Shown piece by piece: positions 7,570 to 15,668 of a stretch of DNA of 64,000 nt; within the stretch, counting starts at the first letter, position 1, and each line of letters opens with the position of its first letter. The notes below the pieces were generated by a model, which had not been told where the DNA came from, ran no database searches, and worked only from the letters and a program-made list of their open reading frames with translations. The position numbers and the translations under genes were made by a program. The DNA is from Candidatus Defluviilinea gracilis (GTDB lineage: Bacteria > Chloroflexota > Anaerolineae > Anaerolineales > Villigracilaceae): contig JADJWS010000005.1 in the NCBI GenBank assembly GCA_016716235.1, forward strand, positions 62,001 through 126,000. The letters run 5' to 3'.

Positions 7570-9714
7570 ATGTTCATCTCATTTGCGTTCAGCATTTTTC
7601 TTTCCGCGTTTCTTCTTTTTCAGATCCAACCGTTGATCGGAAAATTTATCTTGCCGTGGTTCGGTGGCGCGCCCGCCGTGTGGACAACGGCGATGTTATT
7701 TTTTCAAGCCTTGCTCACAGGCGGGTATGCGTACGCCTATTGGCTCATTCGCCGCGTGAAAATACATTTGCAAACTTCCATCCACATCGCGTTGATTCTT
7801 TTTTCCATCGCGGTTCTAATCGCCCTTTCGTTCGCATGGACATCGCCCATCACACCCGACTCAAGTTGGAAGCCGCAAAACGTCGCCGCGCCGATCATCC
7901 ATATTTTCACATTGCTCAGTGTGTCCGTCGGCTTGCCATATTTCATTCTCGCCGCGAACGGCCCGCTCATGCAGGCATGGTTTAGCCGAATCTTTCCAAG
8001 CCAATCCTACGCGCGTTTATATTCGTTATCGAATCTCGGATCACTGCTCGGCTTGCTCGCCTACCCCGCATTGATCGAACCTTTGTTGACATTGCGCGCG
8101 CAAGGATGGATGTGGTCAATCGGATTCGCGCTCTTTGGACTCTTCGCTGTTTGGATCGCGATTCGCTCACGACGCGCGTCGCCTCTTTCCCCAGTGGAAG
8201 TTGATTCGCCCTCGTCGAGCGGACGCCCATCCCCAGCCTTGTTCACGCTATGGCTGGCGTTGAGCGCGACCGCGTCGCTGTTTCTGCTTTCGGTCACGAA
8301 CCAAATTTCGCAAGAGGTGGCAGTGATTCCCTTCCTGTGGATTTTGCCGCTGACCATTTACTTGCTATCGTTCATCTTGACCTTTTCAGGGCGCGGCTAC
8401 CATCGAAAGATTTATTCCATCTTATTTTTCATCTCCCTCGCGTTGACCCTGTTCGTCATGCTCAATGCGACCGCGTTGCATATCTACTGGCAGATCGGCG
8501 CGTATTGCCTGTTGTTATTCGCCGCGTGTATGTTGTGTCACGGCGAGTTATATCTCCTCCGCCCCGACGCCGACCACCTGACAACTTTTTATCTGATGGT
8601 CTCCATCGGCGGCGCGTTAGGCGGACTGTTCGTTAGCCTCATTGCCCCCGCCATCTTCAACGGCTACTGGGAGTTCTTCGTCGGTCTGGCAATGACGGTT
8701 GCCATCGCGTTGACCGTTCTGCGCGACATCAGGCATGTCACCCTGAGCGCCAGCGAAGGGTCTCTACTTTCGGGAGTAAGCCGCTCCTCGGTTGCAGAAC
8801 TCCAATCCCTGAAAGTGACACAGAAAGCAAGATTTGTTTTTGTCATATTCGCGCTTGTCACTCTTATGCTGGCTGTGTTGAGCAACGTCTACTCTGGCGC
8901 ATTGTATTCCAAGCGAAATTTCTACGGCGTGATTCGTGTGCGCGGCATTTCGCTGGAAGGCTCGAACGAACCTGCGCTCGTCATGTCGCATGGGATCACC
9001 GTGCACGGACTTCAATTCACAAATCCAAGTCTGCGCGACATGCCCACTACGTACTATGTCCGCGATGGTGGAGCGGGGCTGGCGATCTTGAATCATCCGA
9101 AATACGGGAAGAACATGCGCGTCGGCTTGCTCGGTCTCGGCGTGGGGACTCTTGCGACTTACGGTCAACCCGGCGACGTGTATCGTTTGTATGAAATCAA
9201 TCCAGTGGTCATTGATCTGGCAGAAGGGCAGGGAGATTATTTTTCGTTCTTGAAAGACAGCGAGGCGAACATCACAACCGTCCTCGGCGATGCGAGAATA
9301 TCCCTCGAGCGCGAACTTGCCGAAGGGGAGGCGCAAAATTTCGATGTGCTTGTCTTGGACACATTCAGCAGTGACTCGATCCCCGTTCACCTCGTCACGA
9401 AAGAAGCCTTTGCGTTGTATCTCGAACATCTCGCCCCTGACGGCATCATTGCCGCGCACATCACGAATTTACATCTCGATCTGCAACCCGTGTTCTGGCA
9501 ATTAGCAAAGTTTTATGGCTTGAGCATGGTGCGCGTCAACTACGAAGGCGACGAAAACGGCGGCTATGCCTCTCATTGGATTCTTCTCGCCCGCGACCCT
9601 GCGGTGCTTGCAAGTCCTGCTATTCAAGATCACGCTGTTGATTTGAGCGGATATTCTACTGACATCCAATTATGGACGGATGATTACAGCAATCTGTTTC
9701 AGATTTTGAAGTGA
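7570..9714 (+). CDS. Polytopic membrane protein fused to a spermidine-synthase-like domain
   Basis: The 714-aa protein has an N-terminal half of about ten hydrophobic helices (residues 1-450) and a C-terminal Rossmann methyltransferase-like domain. That domain has the nucleotide loop LLGLGVGTLATYG near residue 520 and an acidic VLDTFSSDSIP strand, as in spermidine synthase (SpeE) relatives. Fused MFS/spermidine-synthase-like proteins are common in Chloroflexota and related phyla, but their reaction is not firmly established. Residues about 389-418 (HVTLSASEGSLL and following) are encoded by a dispersed palindromic repeat that stays in frame. It lies just before the methyltransferase-like half, probably in a loop. 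Confidence 0.8.
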   Translation: MFISFAFSIFLSAFLLFQIQPLIGKFILPWFGGAPAVWTTAMLFFQALLTGGYAYAYWLIRRVKIHLQTSIHIALILFSIAVLIALSFAWTSPITPDSSWKPQNVAAPIIHIFTLLSVSVGLPYFILAANGPLMQAWFSRIFPSQSYARLYSLSNLGSLLGLLAYPALIEPLLTLRAQGWMWSIGFALFGLFAVWIAIRSRRASPLSPVEVDSPSSSGRPSPALFTLWLALSATASLFLLSVTNQISQEVAVIPFLWILPLTIYLLSFILTFSGRGYHRKIYSILFFISLALTLFVMLNATALHIYWQIGAYCLLLFAACMLCHGELYLLRPDADHLTTFYLMVSIGGALGGLFVSLIAPAIFNGYWEFFVGLAMTVAIALTVLRDIRHVTLSASEGSLLSGVSRSSVAELQSLKVTQKARFVFVIFALVTLMLAVLSNVYSGALYSKRNFYGVIRVRGISLEGSNEPALVMSHGITVHGLQFTNPSLRDMPTTYYVRDGGAGLAILNHPKYGKNMRVGLLGLGVGTLATYGQPGDVYRLYEINPVVIDLAEGQGDYFSFLKDSEANITTVLGDARISLERELAEGEAQNFDVLVLDTFSSDSIPVHLVTKEAFALYLEHLAPDGIIAAHITNLHLDLQPVFWQLAKFYGLSMVRVNYEGDENGGYASHWILLARDPAVLASPAIQDHAVDLSGYSTDIQLWTDDYSNLFQILK
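8734..8822. repeat. Dispersed repeat unit inside a coding region
   Basis: CATGTCACCCTGAGCG on the left and CTGAAAGTGACA on the right bound a unit of the same family as 3165-3277. It is read in frame as HVTLSASEGS and following residues within the protein encoded at 7570-9714. The length keeps the frame open. Confidence 0.7.
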
Positions 9715-9734
9715 ATGCGGGTGACAGTCGTTGG

Positions 9735-9845
9735 TTTGTGTTAGTGGTAGATGGGATAGAAAAAGCATGTGAGGGTGGAAGATGCTTGCCGAAGCCACAG
9801 AATCCCCTCTATGAGTTGGCTCCGTGTTAGCTCGAAATTCGCTTT
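9735..9845 (-). other. Degenerate attC-like site (relic)
   Basis: On the minus strand this region reads GAGCTAAC, then a GGGGATTCTGTGGCTTC segment closely matching the loop of the attC-like site at 49117-49246 (GGGAGTCTGCGGCTTCG). Its other arm shares GGTTTG-GTTAG-GG (forward strand) with that site. Similarity stops at the expected recombination point, where the GTT core is missing. It lies 3' of an AT-rich orphan gene, the position an attC site has in an integron cassette. The call is tentative. Confidence 0.4.
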
Positions 9846-9850
9846 GAAGA

Positions 9851-10357
9851 TTATTTCTTGTTTCGCTGTAAATCGGTATATAACGGAGATCTCCGAATTA
9901 TTCTGTGTCTCATTAAATACCGAATGTCGTTTAAACTATCGTGACTAAGTTGATGGTGATAATAATTTATGTATTCAAGGAACGCAAAAATAAAAAGCGC
10001 ATTTGCCCCAAGCGAAACTCGAAAATTTATGAATGGCATTAGTTCACTGCTTGTCGCTGCTATGGGGTAAATTAATAATAGAGCAATATTTGCCGTGTTG
10101 AAAAACAAGAAGGTTTGTCGAAAATAAGGCGGCAATGATATTTCATTATTAACGATAGTCTGAAGTTTTAGATGCCAATAAAAAACGCCTTGCATTAGAA
10201 TAAAGCAAACAATGAACATGCCGAACGCATAAGGTTGCCAGTTTTTGACACTGAACAACGTGAGAACCCTGTACAAGAAAATAGGCAAGAGGAAAATATT
10301 TACAAGCTCCCAGTTGCGAAGATAAAGTAAACGGCTAACAATGGTTTGGCGACTCAT
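9851..10357 (-). CDS. AT-rich orphan membrane protein
   Basis: A 168-aa protein with four to five hydrophobic helices (about residues 16-30, 42-62, 84-102, 115-132). It is rich in Phe, Ile and Asn, and its DNA is clearly more AT-rich than the neighbouring genes, which indicates recent acquisition. No conserved family motif was recognised, although the segment YYHHQLSHDSLNDI near residue 130 is distinctive. It sits directly upstream of an attC-like relic at 9735-9845, so it may be a former integron cassette gene. The product is probably an inner-membrane protein of unknown role. Confidence 0.65.
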   Translation of the reverse strand: MSRQTIVSRLLYLRNWELVNIFLLPIFLYRVLTLFSVKNWQPYAFGMFIVCFILMQGVFYWHLKLQTIVNNEISLPPYFRQTFLFFNTANIALLLIYPIAATSSELMPFINFRVSLGANALFIFAFLEYINYYHHQLSHDSLNDIRYLMRHRIIRRSPLYTDLQRNKK

Positions 10358-10395
10358 AACCTAATCGCCTTGATTTGAAATGGTCGTCATTTGTT

Positions 10396-11034
10396 TTAAA
10401 TAGCCACTCCCATCACCGCCACATAATGCGCGGCGGCGGCAAATAGCACAAAAATGTGCCACATCTCGTGGAAGCCGAAGACACCGGGCTTGAAGTTGAA
10501 AATTTTCGTGATGTACACAACCGCGCCGAGCGTGTACAGCACGCCGCCGATGATGAGCCACGTCAGCACCCAGGCGGGCAGAGCCGCGAGCATTTGTCCC
10601 GCCGCGGCGAGCGCGAGCCAGCCCATTACGAGATAAATCCCCGCGTTCAGCCAGCGCGGCGCGCGGATGTAAAACACCTTGACGATGATCCCGATCAACG
10701 CCAGAGACCAGATGATGGTCAACATGCCCCACTTCCAGAAGCCTTCGAAGGCGTTGACGCAAAATGGCGTATACGTCCCTGCGATGAGCAGGTAGATGGC
10801 GGCGTGGTCCACTTTGCGAAAAATTTCCAGCGCGCGGTCTTTCACGCGCACCATGTGGTACGTCGCGCTTGCGGAAAACATGGCGATGAGACTCACGCCG
10901 TAAATTGCGAGCGAGATAATTTTGGCGGGCGTGTCCCAGCCGATGATCAACAGCGCGACCAGCCCTCCAAGCGCGAACAACGCGCCCGCCCAATGGGTGA
11001 GACTATTTACGGGCTCACGAAATATTTTCGACAT
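10396..11034 (-). CDS. Hemolysin III / TrhA family membrane protein
   Basis: The 212-aa protein has seven predicted membrane helices. The PAQR/HlyIII signatures are present: NSLTHWAGA at the N terminus, SATYHMV near residue 57, the KVDHAAIYLLIAGTYTPF segment near residue 75, and GFHEMWHIFVLFAAAAHY at the C terminus, whose histidines form the proposed zinc site. In other bacteria these proteins regulate membrane energetics or fluidity; direct hemolytic activity is doubtful. A strong AAGGAGAAAG ribosome binding site precedes the ATG. The methyltransferase gene lies upstream on the same strand. Confidence 0.92.
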   Translation of the reverse strand: MSKIFREPVNSLTHWAGALFALGGLVALLIIGWDTPAKIISLAIYGVSLIAMFSASATYHMVRVKDRALEIFRKVDHAAIYLLIAGTYTPFCVNAFEGFWKWGMLTIIWSLALIGIIVKVFYIRAPRWLNAGIYLVMGWLALAAAGQMLAALPAWVLTWLIIGGVLYTLGAVVYITKIFNFKPGVFGFHEMWHIFVLFAAAAHYVAVMGVAI

Positions 11035-11073
11035 TCTTTCTCCTTGCTTGGCTACTGCCGACTTAAGTCAGCC

Positions 11074-11694
11074 TTACGAATAGATTCTTGTTGCAATGAT
11101 GATGAACAATCGGCTTGATTGCGCATCGCGTATGATAATTTCGGTTTCAAACTTTGCTTTCGCAAACGGTTCTTTCAATTTTTTCTTGACGATTTCCTCC
11201 GATTCGGAGGGAGCCTCGCCTGTGACCTTATACACCCATTCGAGCAATCGGCTCTTCGGCATCGCCACAGGCAGGACGATCAACCTGCCTCTGTCCATGA
11301 GACATCTTCGCGCCTCTGCCAATGCGCGCGGGTCGAAGATGTATTCCGATGGGAAGGTTGAGACGATGGTATCGAATGATCCGCTCGCGAAGGGGAGGTG
11401 TTGCGCCAGCCCGCGCGTGAGATTTGCGTTGCCATTCGTGTTGCGCCGCGCGAGACGAGTCATCTGAGGCGACTCGTCGATTCCTACGGCGAACCAGCCG
11501 TCCCGTCGTAAGAGGCGTTGCAAGTGTCCAGGTCCGTAGCCGAGTTCGAGAATCCGAGTCCCTTCGATGAGAGGGAGAATCTCCCGCGTCCAGTCCTTCC
11601 AGCGATTGAATGAAACAGCCGCGGCGACGAGGTCGTACGTGAATGCAAACTGGTGGTAGAGAAGTTTGAAGAAAAGACGGAGGAGCGCTTTCAT
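11074..11694 (-). CDS. SAM-dependent class I methyltransferase
   Basis: The 206-aa protein carries the class I SAM-binding motif ILELGYGPGHLQRLL around residue 50 and IDESPQMTRLARR as the acidic second strand, followed by FDTIVSTFPSEYIFD. This is the layout of UbiE/Methyltransf_11 enzymes. It has a hydrophobic N terminus (LLRLFFKLLYHQFAFTYDLVAAAV) that may sit at the membrane, as in phospholipid or quinone methyltransferases, but no substrate can be named. The start at 11694 is preferred, since the longer frame to 11757 reads through an intergenic CACAGAG-type repeat. Confidence 0.82.
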   Translation of the reverse strand: MKALLRLFFKLLYHQFAFTYDLVAAAVSFNRWKDWTREILPLIEGTRILELGYGPGHLQRLLRRDGWFAVGIDESPQMTRLARRNTNGNANLTRGLAQHLPFASGSFDTIVSTFPSEYIFDPRALAEARRCLMDRGRLIVLPVAMPKSRLLEWVYKVTGEAPSESEEIVKKKLKEPFAKAKFETEIIIRDAQSSRLFIIIATRIYS

Positions 11695-11717
11695 AATAGA
11701 TCTCTTGCGAAAGTCAT

Positions 11718-11783
11718 TTCTGCCACAGAGAACACAGAGAAAATGAGTATTTCTCAAAGGTCTCTGTGGACTCTGTGGCTACG
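11718..11783. repeat. Intergenic CACAGAG-type inverted repeat
   Basis: An imperfect palindrome of the form CCACAGAGAACACAGAG, a short AT-rich loop, and CTCTGTGGACTCTGTGG. Related units occur at 36195-36258, 51701-51753 and 63702-63755. It spoils the apparent N-terminal extension of the methyltransferase frame. Confidence 0.65.
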
Positions 11784-11811
11784 CTAGAGATACTTATGCG
11801 AGAGGTCAAAT

Positions 11812-11844
11812 AAAACGAGGGCTTGGTTGCGCCAAACCCTCGTC
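11812..11844 (-). terminator. Rho-independent terminator of the YtxH gene
   Basis: The minus strand reads ACGAGGGTTTGG, a short loop, then CCAAGCCCTCGT followed by a T-rich stretch (TTTTATTT). It lies 20-50 bases beyond the YtxH stop codon. Confidence 0.75.
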
Positions 11845-11862
11845 TCATTGTTTCGGTGAAAC

Positions 11863-12243
11863 TTACGCGGCGGCTTCTTCGCCTTCGGACTTTTTGCCTT
11901 TGCGAAGCGAGTCGACGGCAGATTTGCCGCGCTCGCGCGCATCGTCGTAGATGGCTTTGCCGCGTTCGCGGGCGGTGTTGTACATTTCACCGCCGCGTTC
12001 GCGCACTTGCCTGGCAAGTTCATCGGCGCGGGCGCGGGCTTCGGCGGCGGCGGCTTCGGCGCGGGCGAGCGCTTCTTCCGTGGTGTGCTGGGCGCGATCT
12101 CGCAGTTCAATGGACTTGTCCTTGATCAACGCGCGGGTCTCTTCGCCGGATTGCGGGGCAAAGAGCAGGGATACGACTGCGCCGGTGAGTCCACCGACGA
12201 TGAAGCCTACGAGAAAGGCTCCGAATTCATCACGATCAGACAT
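11863..12243 (-). CDS. YtxH domain-containing protein
   Basis: A 126-aa protein with one N-terminal membrane or amphipathic glycine-rich helix (FLVGFIVGGLTGAVVSLLFA) followed by PQSGEETR, the YtxH signature. The rest is a long charged helix rich in Ala, Glu and Arg (residues 45-110) with repeated ARERGK/DARERGK units. YtxH proteins are membrane-tethered helical proteins often linked to stress responses, without a known reaction. An AGGAGG ribosome binding site sits before the ATG and a terminator follows the gene. Confidence 0.88.
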   Translation of the reverse strand: MSDRDEFGAFLVGFIVGGLTGAVVSLLFAPQSGEETRALIKDKSIELRDRAQHTTEEALARAEAAAAEARARADELARQVRERGGEMYNTARERGKAIYDDARERGKSAVDSLRKGKKSEGEEAAA

Positions 12244-12270
12244 GGTAACCTCCTTGGGGTTAGCAGTTAA

Positions 12271-12367
12271 GTTTCGTCCTGAGCGGAGAACTGGGTGATA
12301 TTCCCAGTTCGTAGTCGAAGGACGTATTGCCAGAAAATGCGCTTCGACTTCGTTTCACTCCGCTCAG
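12271..12367. repeat. Dispersed palindromic repeat, CTGAGCGGAG type
   Basis: CTGAGCGGAG at 12279-12288 is exactly complementary to CTCCGCTCAG at 12358-12367. An inner hairpin AACTGGG/CCCAGTT and GTCGAAG motifs lie between. It belongs to the same family as 3165-3277 and fills the gap between two small membrane-protein genes. Confidence 0.7.
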
Positions 12368-12376
12368 CGCGGATTT

Positions 12377-12820
12377 CTATTTTTTCTTAAGTCCCATCAA
12401 TTCTAACATACGGTATAAGCCCGCGAGATAGCCGTTGAGTTGGACGACAGGCTCGACGACATTCTCACCGAGGAACTCTGCCGTGCCGCGCAGGTTGTTG
12501 ACCGTTTCGCTGGTGGCTTTGAGGATGGGGCGCACCTCGTTTTGCAGAAGGTTGATCAGGCTGGCGAGTTGGACGATCAGCACGATGAGCGCGACTCCGA
12601 TGACAAGCGATTCAAGCGCGACCACGATGATGAACACGTCGCGGATGCGATCGGTGGGCGTTGAGGGCTGCATCAGGGCGATGATGGCGGCGACGAGTCC
12701 GACCAGAATGATGACCGCGCCAATAATCACGCCGATCATCAGGCGTTTCATCTGCTTCTCCTGTTCGATCTGTTCAGGAGTGCGCGGAGTGGGTTCGGGG
12801 TTTGTTGGCGGAGTTGTCAT
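12377..12820 (-). CDS. Small membrane protein with coiled-coil tail, unknown function
   Basis: A 147-aa protein with a proline-rich, charged N terminus (residues 1-25), two membrane helices (about 26-49 and 64-92), and a helical tail from NEVRPILKATSETVNNLRGTA onwards. The tail resembles DUF948-type membrane proteins, which often sit beside YtxH genes, as here. The start is the ATG at 12820, which lies six bases after a TATAAT box and has no ribosome binding site; a TTG at 12826 is less likely. Function is unknown, and an envelope or stress-linked role is inferred only from the YtxH neighbour. Confidence 0.7.
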   Translation of the reverse strand: MTTPPTNPEPTPRTPEQIEQEKQMKRLMIGVIIGAVIILVGLVAAIIALMQPSTPTDRIRDVFIIVVALESLVIGVALIVLIVQLASLINLLQNEVRPILKATSETVNNLRGTAEFLGENVVEPVVQLNGYLAGLYRMLELMGLKKK

Positions 12821-12826
12821 AATCAA

Positions 12827-12832
12827 ATTATA
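12827..12832 (-). promoter_or_regulatory. Leaderless-type TATAAT box
   Basis: TATAAT on the minus strand, then six bases and the ATG at 12820. There is no Shine-Dalgarno sequence. Confidence 0.55.
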
Positions 12833-12907
12833 GCATTGTTATTTACGGATGATCGTCACGCAAGTTGCTGGAAAGCGGCTCTCTGATTCCAAACCTGCGA
12901 GTGATTG

Positions 12908-13882
12908 CTACATTCCAAGTAGTTTCATCTCGTGACGGATGAGCGTTCCCCAGCCTTCGCGGAAGGGACGTTGTGTCAGTCCCAGTTCGCGTTTGGCTTT
13001 ACTGCTGTCGCCCCAATAGGTCACGCCCGCAAGGGAGCGCAGGGCGTCCGGGGAATAGATTTCAGGCATGAATCTTGCTATGGGCATTACAAGCACAGAG
13101 AGTATCTTCATCAATTGATACGGCGCGATTGTCGGCATTTTCACGCCTGCGATCTCGCACGTAAATTTATAGACTTCCACAAGCGTGTGCGGTTCGCCCG
13201 CGATGATGTATGTTTCGCCGATCTTGCCCTTCTCCATCATGAGGATGTGTCCGCGCGCGGTGTCTTCTATGTGGTCGTAGCACACGCCGAATTTCGTTGG
13301 GATCACAGGAAACTTCCCTTGTAAGAGATCTCGTATGCCATTTCCCATGGGAGATTTATCGTCAGGTCCGTAAATGCCTCCGGGCATGGCGATGACCAAT
13401 GGTAGTCCTTTTGCGATGAAGTCTTTTGCGATTTCGTGCGCGGCGGCTTTTGTGCGATCGTACTGGGTGAGATGTTTGCCAGTGAAGCGATACGTCTCGT
13501 CTACGATCTTTCCTTTGGTATCGGAGTTGACCGCGCAGGTGCTGGTGTACACGCCCTTTGGGATTTTCAATTCCCGCATCAACTCGAGGACGTTGCGCGT
13601 GCCATGCACGTTGATGTTGTAGCCGTCCTGCTTGTCTTTCGCCTTTGCCGAATATTTGTACCAGCCCGCCACATGGAACACGCCGTCCACGCCTGTCATC
13701 GCCTCGCGCATGGACTCTTTGTCGGTCACATCACCTTTGTGCAGTTTGACGCCGAGCTTTTCCATCCATTTTGCTTTTTGCGGGTCACGCACAACAGCGC
13801 GGACGTTATGCCCTGCTTTGACGAGTTGCCGAACGATCTCGCCGCCCACAAAACCTGTCGCGCCTGTAATGAAATATTTCAT
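12908..13882 (-). CDS. NAD(P)-dependent epimerase/reductase (extended SDR, dihydroflavonol-reductase-like)
   Basis: The 324-aa protein opens with the Rossmann motif TGATGFVGGEIVRQL and has an arginine-rich cofactor segment (RAVVRDPQKAKW), which favours NADP. The catalytic Tyr-x-x-x-Lys appears as YDRTKAAAHEIA near residue 147 with an upstream STCAVNS segment. Length and motifs fit extended SDRs acting on sugar, sterol or ketone substrates; the exact substrate is unknown. It is divergent from the TetR gene and shares the 111-bp intergenic region with its operator, so it may also be TetR-controlled. An AGGA ribosome binding site precedes the ATG. Confidence 0.85.
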   Translation of the reverse strand: MKYFITGATGFVGGEIVRQLVKAGHNVRAVVRDPQKAKWMEKLGVKLHKGDVTDKESMREAMTGVDGVFHVAGWYKYSAKAKDKQDGYNINVHGTRNVLELMRELKIPKGVYTSTCAVNSDTKGKIVDETYRFTGKHLTQYDRTKAAAHEIAKDFIAKGLPLVIAMPGGIYGPDDKSPMGNGIRDLLQGKFPVIPTKFGVCYDHIEDTARGHILMMEKGKIGETYIIAGEPHTLVEVYKFTCEIAGVKMPTIAPYQLMKILSVLVMPIARFMPEIYSPDALRSLAGVTYWGDSSKAKRELGLTQRPFREGWGTLIRHEMKLLGM

Positions 13883-13933
13883 TGAAAGTTATCCTCGTTG
13901 CAAATCTGTAACCTGCGGCAATTGCAACCGACC

Positions 13934-13962
13934 TTGACCTTTCGTTGCTTCCGCAGTATTAT
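13934..13962 (+). promoter_or_regulatory. Sigma-70 promoter of the TetR/beta-oxidation cluster
   Basis: TTGACC (13934-13939), a 17-bp spacer, and TATTAT (13957-13962). The predicted transcription start is about 13969, next to the operator-like dyad. Confidence 0.65.
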
Positions 13963-13970
13963 ACCACGAA

Positions 13971-13982
13971 CCGACCGTTCGG
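13971..13982. promoter_or_regulatory. Putative TetR operator
   Basis: The dyad CCGACCGTTCGG, extending to AACCGACCGTTCGGTAG, overlaps the predicted transcription start and lies 12-23 bases before the TetR start codon. CCGA/TCGG arms are typical of TetR-family operators, so repression by the adjacent regulator is inferred. Confidence 0.55.
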
Positions 13983-13993
13983 TAGGGAAAATC

Positions 13994-14554
13994 ATGACAC
14001 GAGACGAACTCATCGAAACCGCCGCGCAGGTCTTTCGTCAGAAAGGCTATCATGGCGCGTCCATGGAAGATATTGCCGCCGCCGTGCATCTACGCAAGGC
14101 GAGCCTGTATCACCATTTTTCATCCAAGCAGGAAATTCTGCTCGAAATTTTAGACCGCGCCCTGCAATTGCTCCTCGACAAGATTTCCGCCATCACCGAA
14201 CAAACTATTTCCGCCGACAAGAAACTGCGGTTGATGATCCGACAATATCTGCAGATCCTGGCAGAGAATGTGGACCTCGCCGCAGTTTTGCTTTTTGAAC
14301 ACCGCGCCCTCGAGCGCAGGCAACATGCGCGTCATATTCCCAGCCGCGATAAATTCGAATCGCTCTGGAAAGATGTGATTGCCGAGGGCGTGAGCAAGAA
14401 AATTTTCAAATGTGACGACCCGCCAATGGCTGTCCGCGCGTTGCTGGGGCAATTGAATTGGACGATCACGTGGTACTCGCCCGACGGCGACAAATCCATC
14501 GAAGAGATCGCCGACGAATATTCCAACTTGTTGCTGAACGGATTGTTGAAATGA
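13994..14554 (+). CDS. TetR/AcrR family transcriptional regulator
   Basis: A 186-aa repressor. The N-terminal helix-turn-helix is clear: RDELIETAAQVFRQKGYHGA, then MEDIAAAVHLRKASLYHHF and SSKQEILLEIL. The C-terminal ligand domain fits the lipid-responsive TetR group, with a tail typical of a dimerisation helix pair. The start at 13994 follows an AGGGA site, and the longer frame would run through the promoter. It is the first gene of an apparent operon with an MBL hydrolase and beta-oxidation enzymes, so it probably senses an acyl-CoA and represses the cluster; the ligand is inference. Confidence 0.9.
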   Translation: MTRDELIETAAQVFRQKGYHGASMEDIAAAVHLRKASLYHHFSSKQEILLEILDRALQLLLDKISAITEQTISADKKLRLMIRQYLQILAENVDLAAVLLFEHRALERRQHARHIPSRDKFESLWKDVIAEGVSKKIFKCDDPPMAVRALLGQLNWTITWYSPDGDKSIEEIADEYSNLLLNGLLK

Positions 14555-15609
14555 ACGCATCGTTCGCCACCTTTGAGTCTGCGGGCGGTGCAAGAATCTT
14601 TCGCCTTCCGCTTCAAGTCTTCCCGAATTTTTGGGCGTATGCGTATGTTGTTCAACACGCTCACGAAACGTATCTCATTGATGCTGGCTCGGGGACAGAC
14701 ACCTCGCACGAAGATTTGCTGAACGGACTCAAGCAAGCGGGACTCGCTCCATCTGATTTAACTCACATCCTTTTGACTCACGCGCACATTGACCACTACG
14801 GCGGACTCTCCAAATTGAAACCGCTTACGAACGCGGTCATCGGATGTCACGAATTGGATGTGCAAACCGTGGCGCATCACGATTCAGACCTTGCGTTGAT
14901 GAGTACCCGCGTCGCCTCTTTCCTGACGTCGGCTGGACTCGCTGAAGAGACGCGTGATTCGCTCCTCGGCATTTACCGCTTCACGAAGAGCCTCTATCAA
15001 TCCGTTCCCGTGGACTTGACATACGAGTCGCAAAACATGCGAGTCGGTCCATTTGAGATGATCCATTTGCCAGGACATTGCGCGGGTCACGTGGCGATGC
15101 GGCTGGACGATGTCGTCTTCTGCGGCGACATGGTCGTGGAAGGCGTCACTCCGCATTTGTTCCCAGAAACCATCGGCGCATACAACGGACTGAGTCACTA
15201 CCTCGACTCGCTTGAGAGATTGCAGGCTTGGGCAAACGGAACGCGTTTGATCTTGAACGGTCACGACGAAGTCATCACGAACCTCCCCGAAAAAATTGAC
15301 GCGACACATAGAAATATCCTCCGCCGCATGAGCAAGGCTGTGGATGCGCTTGCGGAGCCGCTCACTGTCGCCGAAATTTCCGTGGCGGTGTATGGCAAAG
15401 CGGAGGGATATAGCCAATTGCTCGTCGTTGAAAAGACAGGCGCGTACGTTGAATATTTCTACGAGCATGACATGATTGAAGTGGTCAACGCCGATGAAGT
15501 GGAGCAGGGATTGCCGCCGATGTATCGCAGAATGGGCGGCGAAGATGTTTTGTTGAAGGAATTGGAAAGAAACGTAAACAAGGAAACAGGTATACAGGTA
15601 GACATGTAG
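14551..15609 (+). CDS. Metallo-beta-lactamase-fold hydrolase
   Basis: The 352-aa protein has the zinc-binding motif THAHIDHYGG near residue 75, a second metal segment HLPGHCAGHVAM near residue 170, and GHDEVIT near residue 237. Together they form the two-metal site of glyoxalase II-like hydrolases. A C-terminal winged-helix-like extension (TVAEISVAVYGKAEGYSQLLV) matches MBL proteins of the thioesterase-like type. It overlaps the TetR stop codon by four bases (ATGA), so it is coupled to it. An acyl-CoA thioesterase or other hydrolytic role is suggested by the beta-oxidation neighbours. Confidence 0.88.
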   Translation: MNASFATFESAGGARIFRLPLQVFPNFWAYAYVVQHAHETYLIDAGSGTDTSHEDLLNGLKQAGLAPSDLTHILLTHAHIDHYGGLSKLKPLTNAVIGCHELDVQTVAHHDSDLALMSTRVASFLTSAGLAEETRDSLLGIYRFTKSLYQSVPVDLTYESQNMRVGPFEMIHLPGHCAGHVAMRLDDVVFCGDMVVEGVTPHLFPETIGAYNGLSHYLDSLERLQAWANGTRLILNGHDEVITNLPEKIDATHRNILRRMSKAVDALAEPLTVAEISVAVYGKAEGYSQLLVVEKTGAYVEYFYEHDMIEVVNADEVEQGLPPMYRRMGGEDVLLKELERNVNKETGIQVDM

Positions 15610-15652
15610 ACACGTGTGTACTTGTTTACTTGTCTACCTGTTTACCTCTGTA
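15575..15652. repeat. Low-complexity inverted spacer (GTAGACA/GTTTAC type)
   Basis: GTAAACAAGGAAACAGGTATACAGGTAGACATG is answered by an imperfect inverse on the right (TGTTTACTTGTCTACCTGTTTACC). The unit begins within the last codons of the MBL gene and ends just before the next gene. It can form a long imperfect hairpin. Confidence 0.65.
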
Positions 15653-15668
15653 CCCCGAAAGGAAATCC

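Noticed and set aside
11695..11757. N-terminal extension of the methyltransferase frame
   Set aside because: It reads through a CACAGAG-type intergenic repeat; the internal ATG at 11694 gives the normal domain start.
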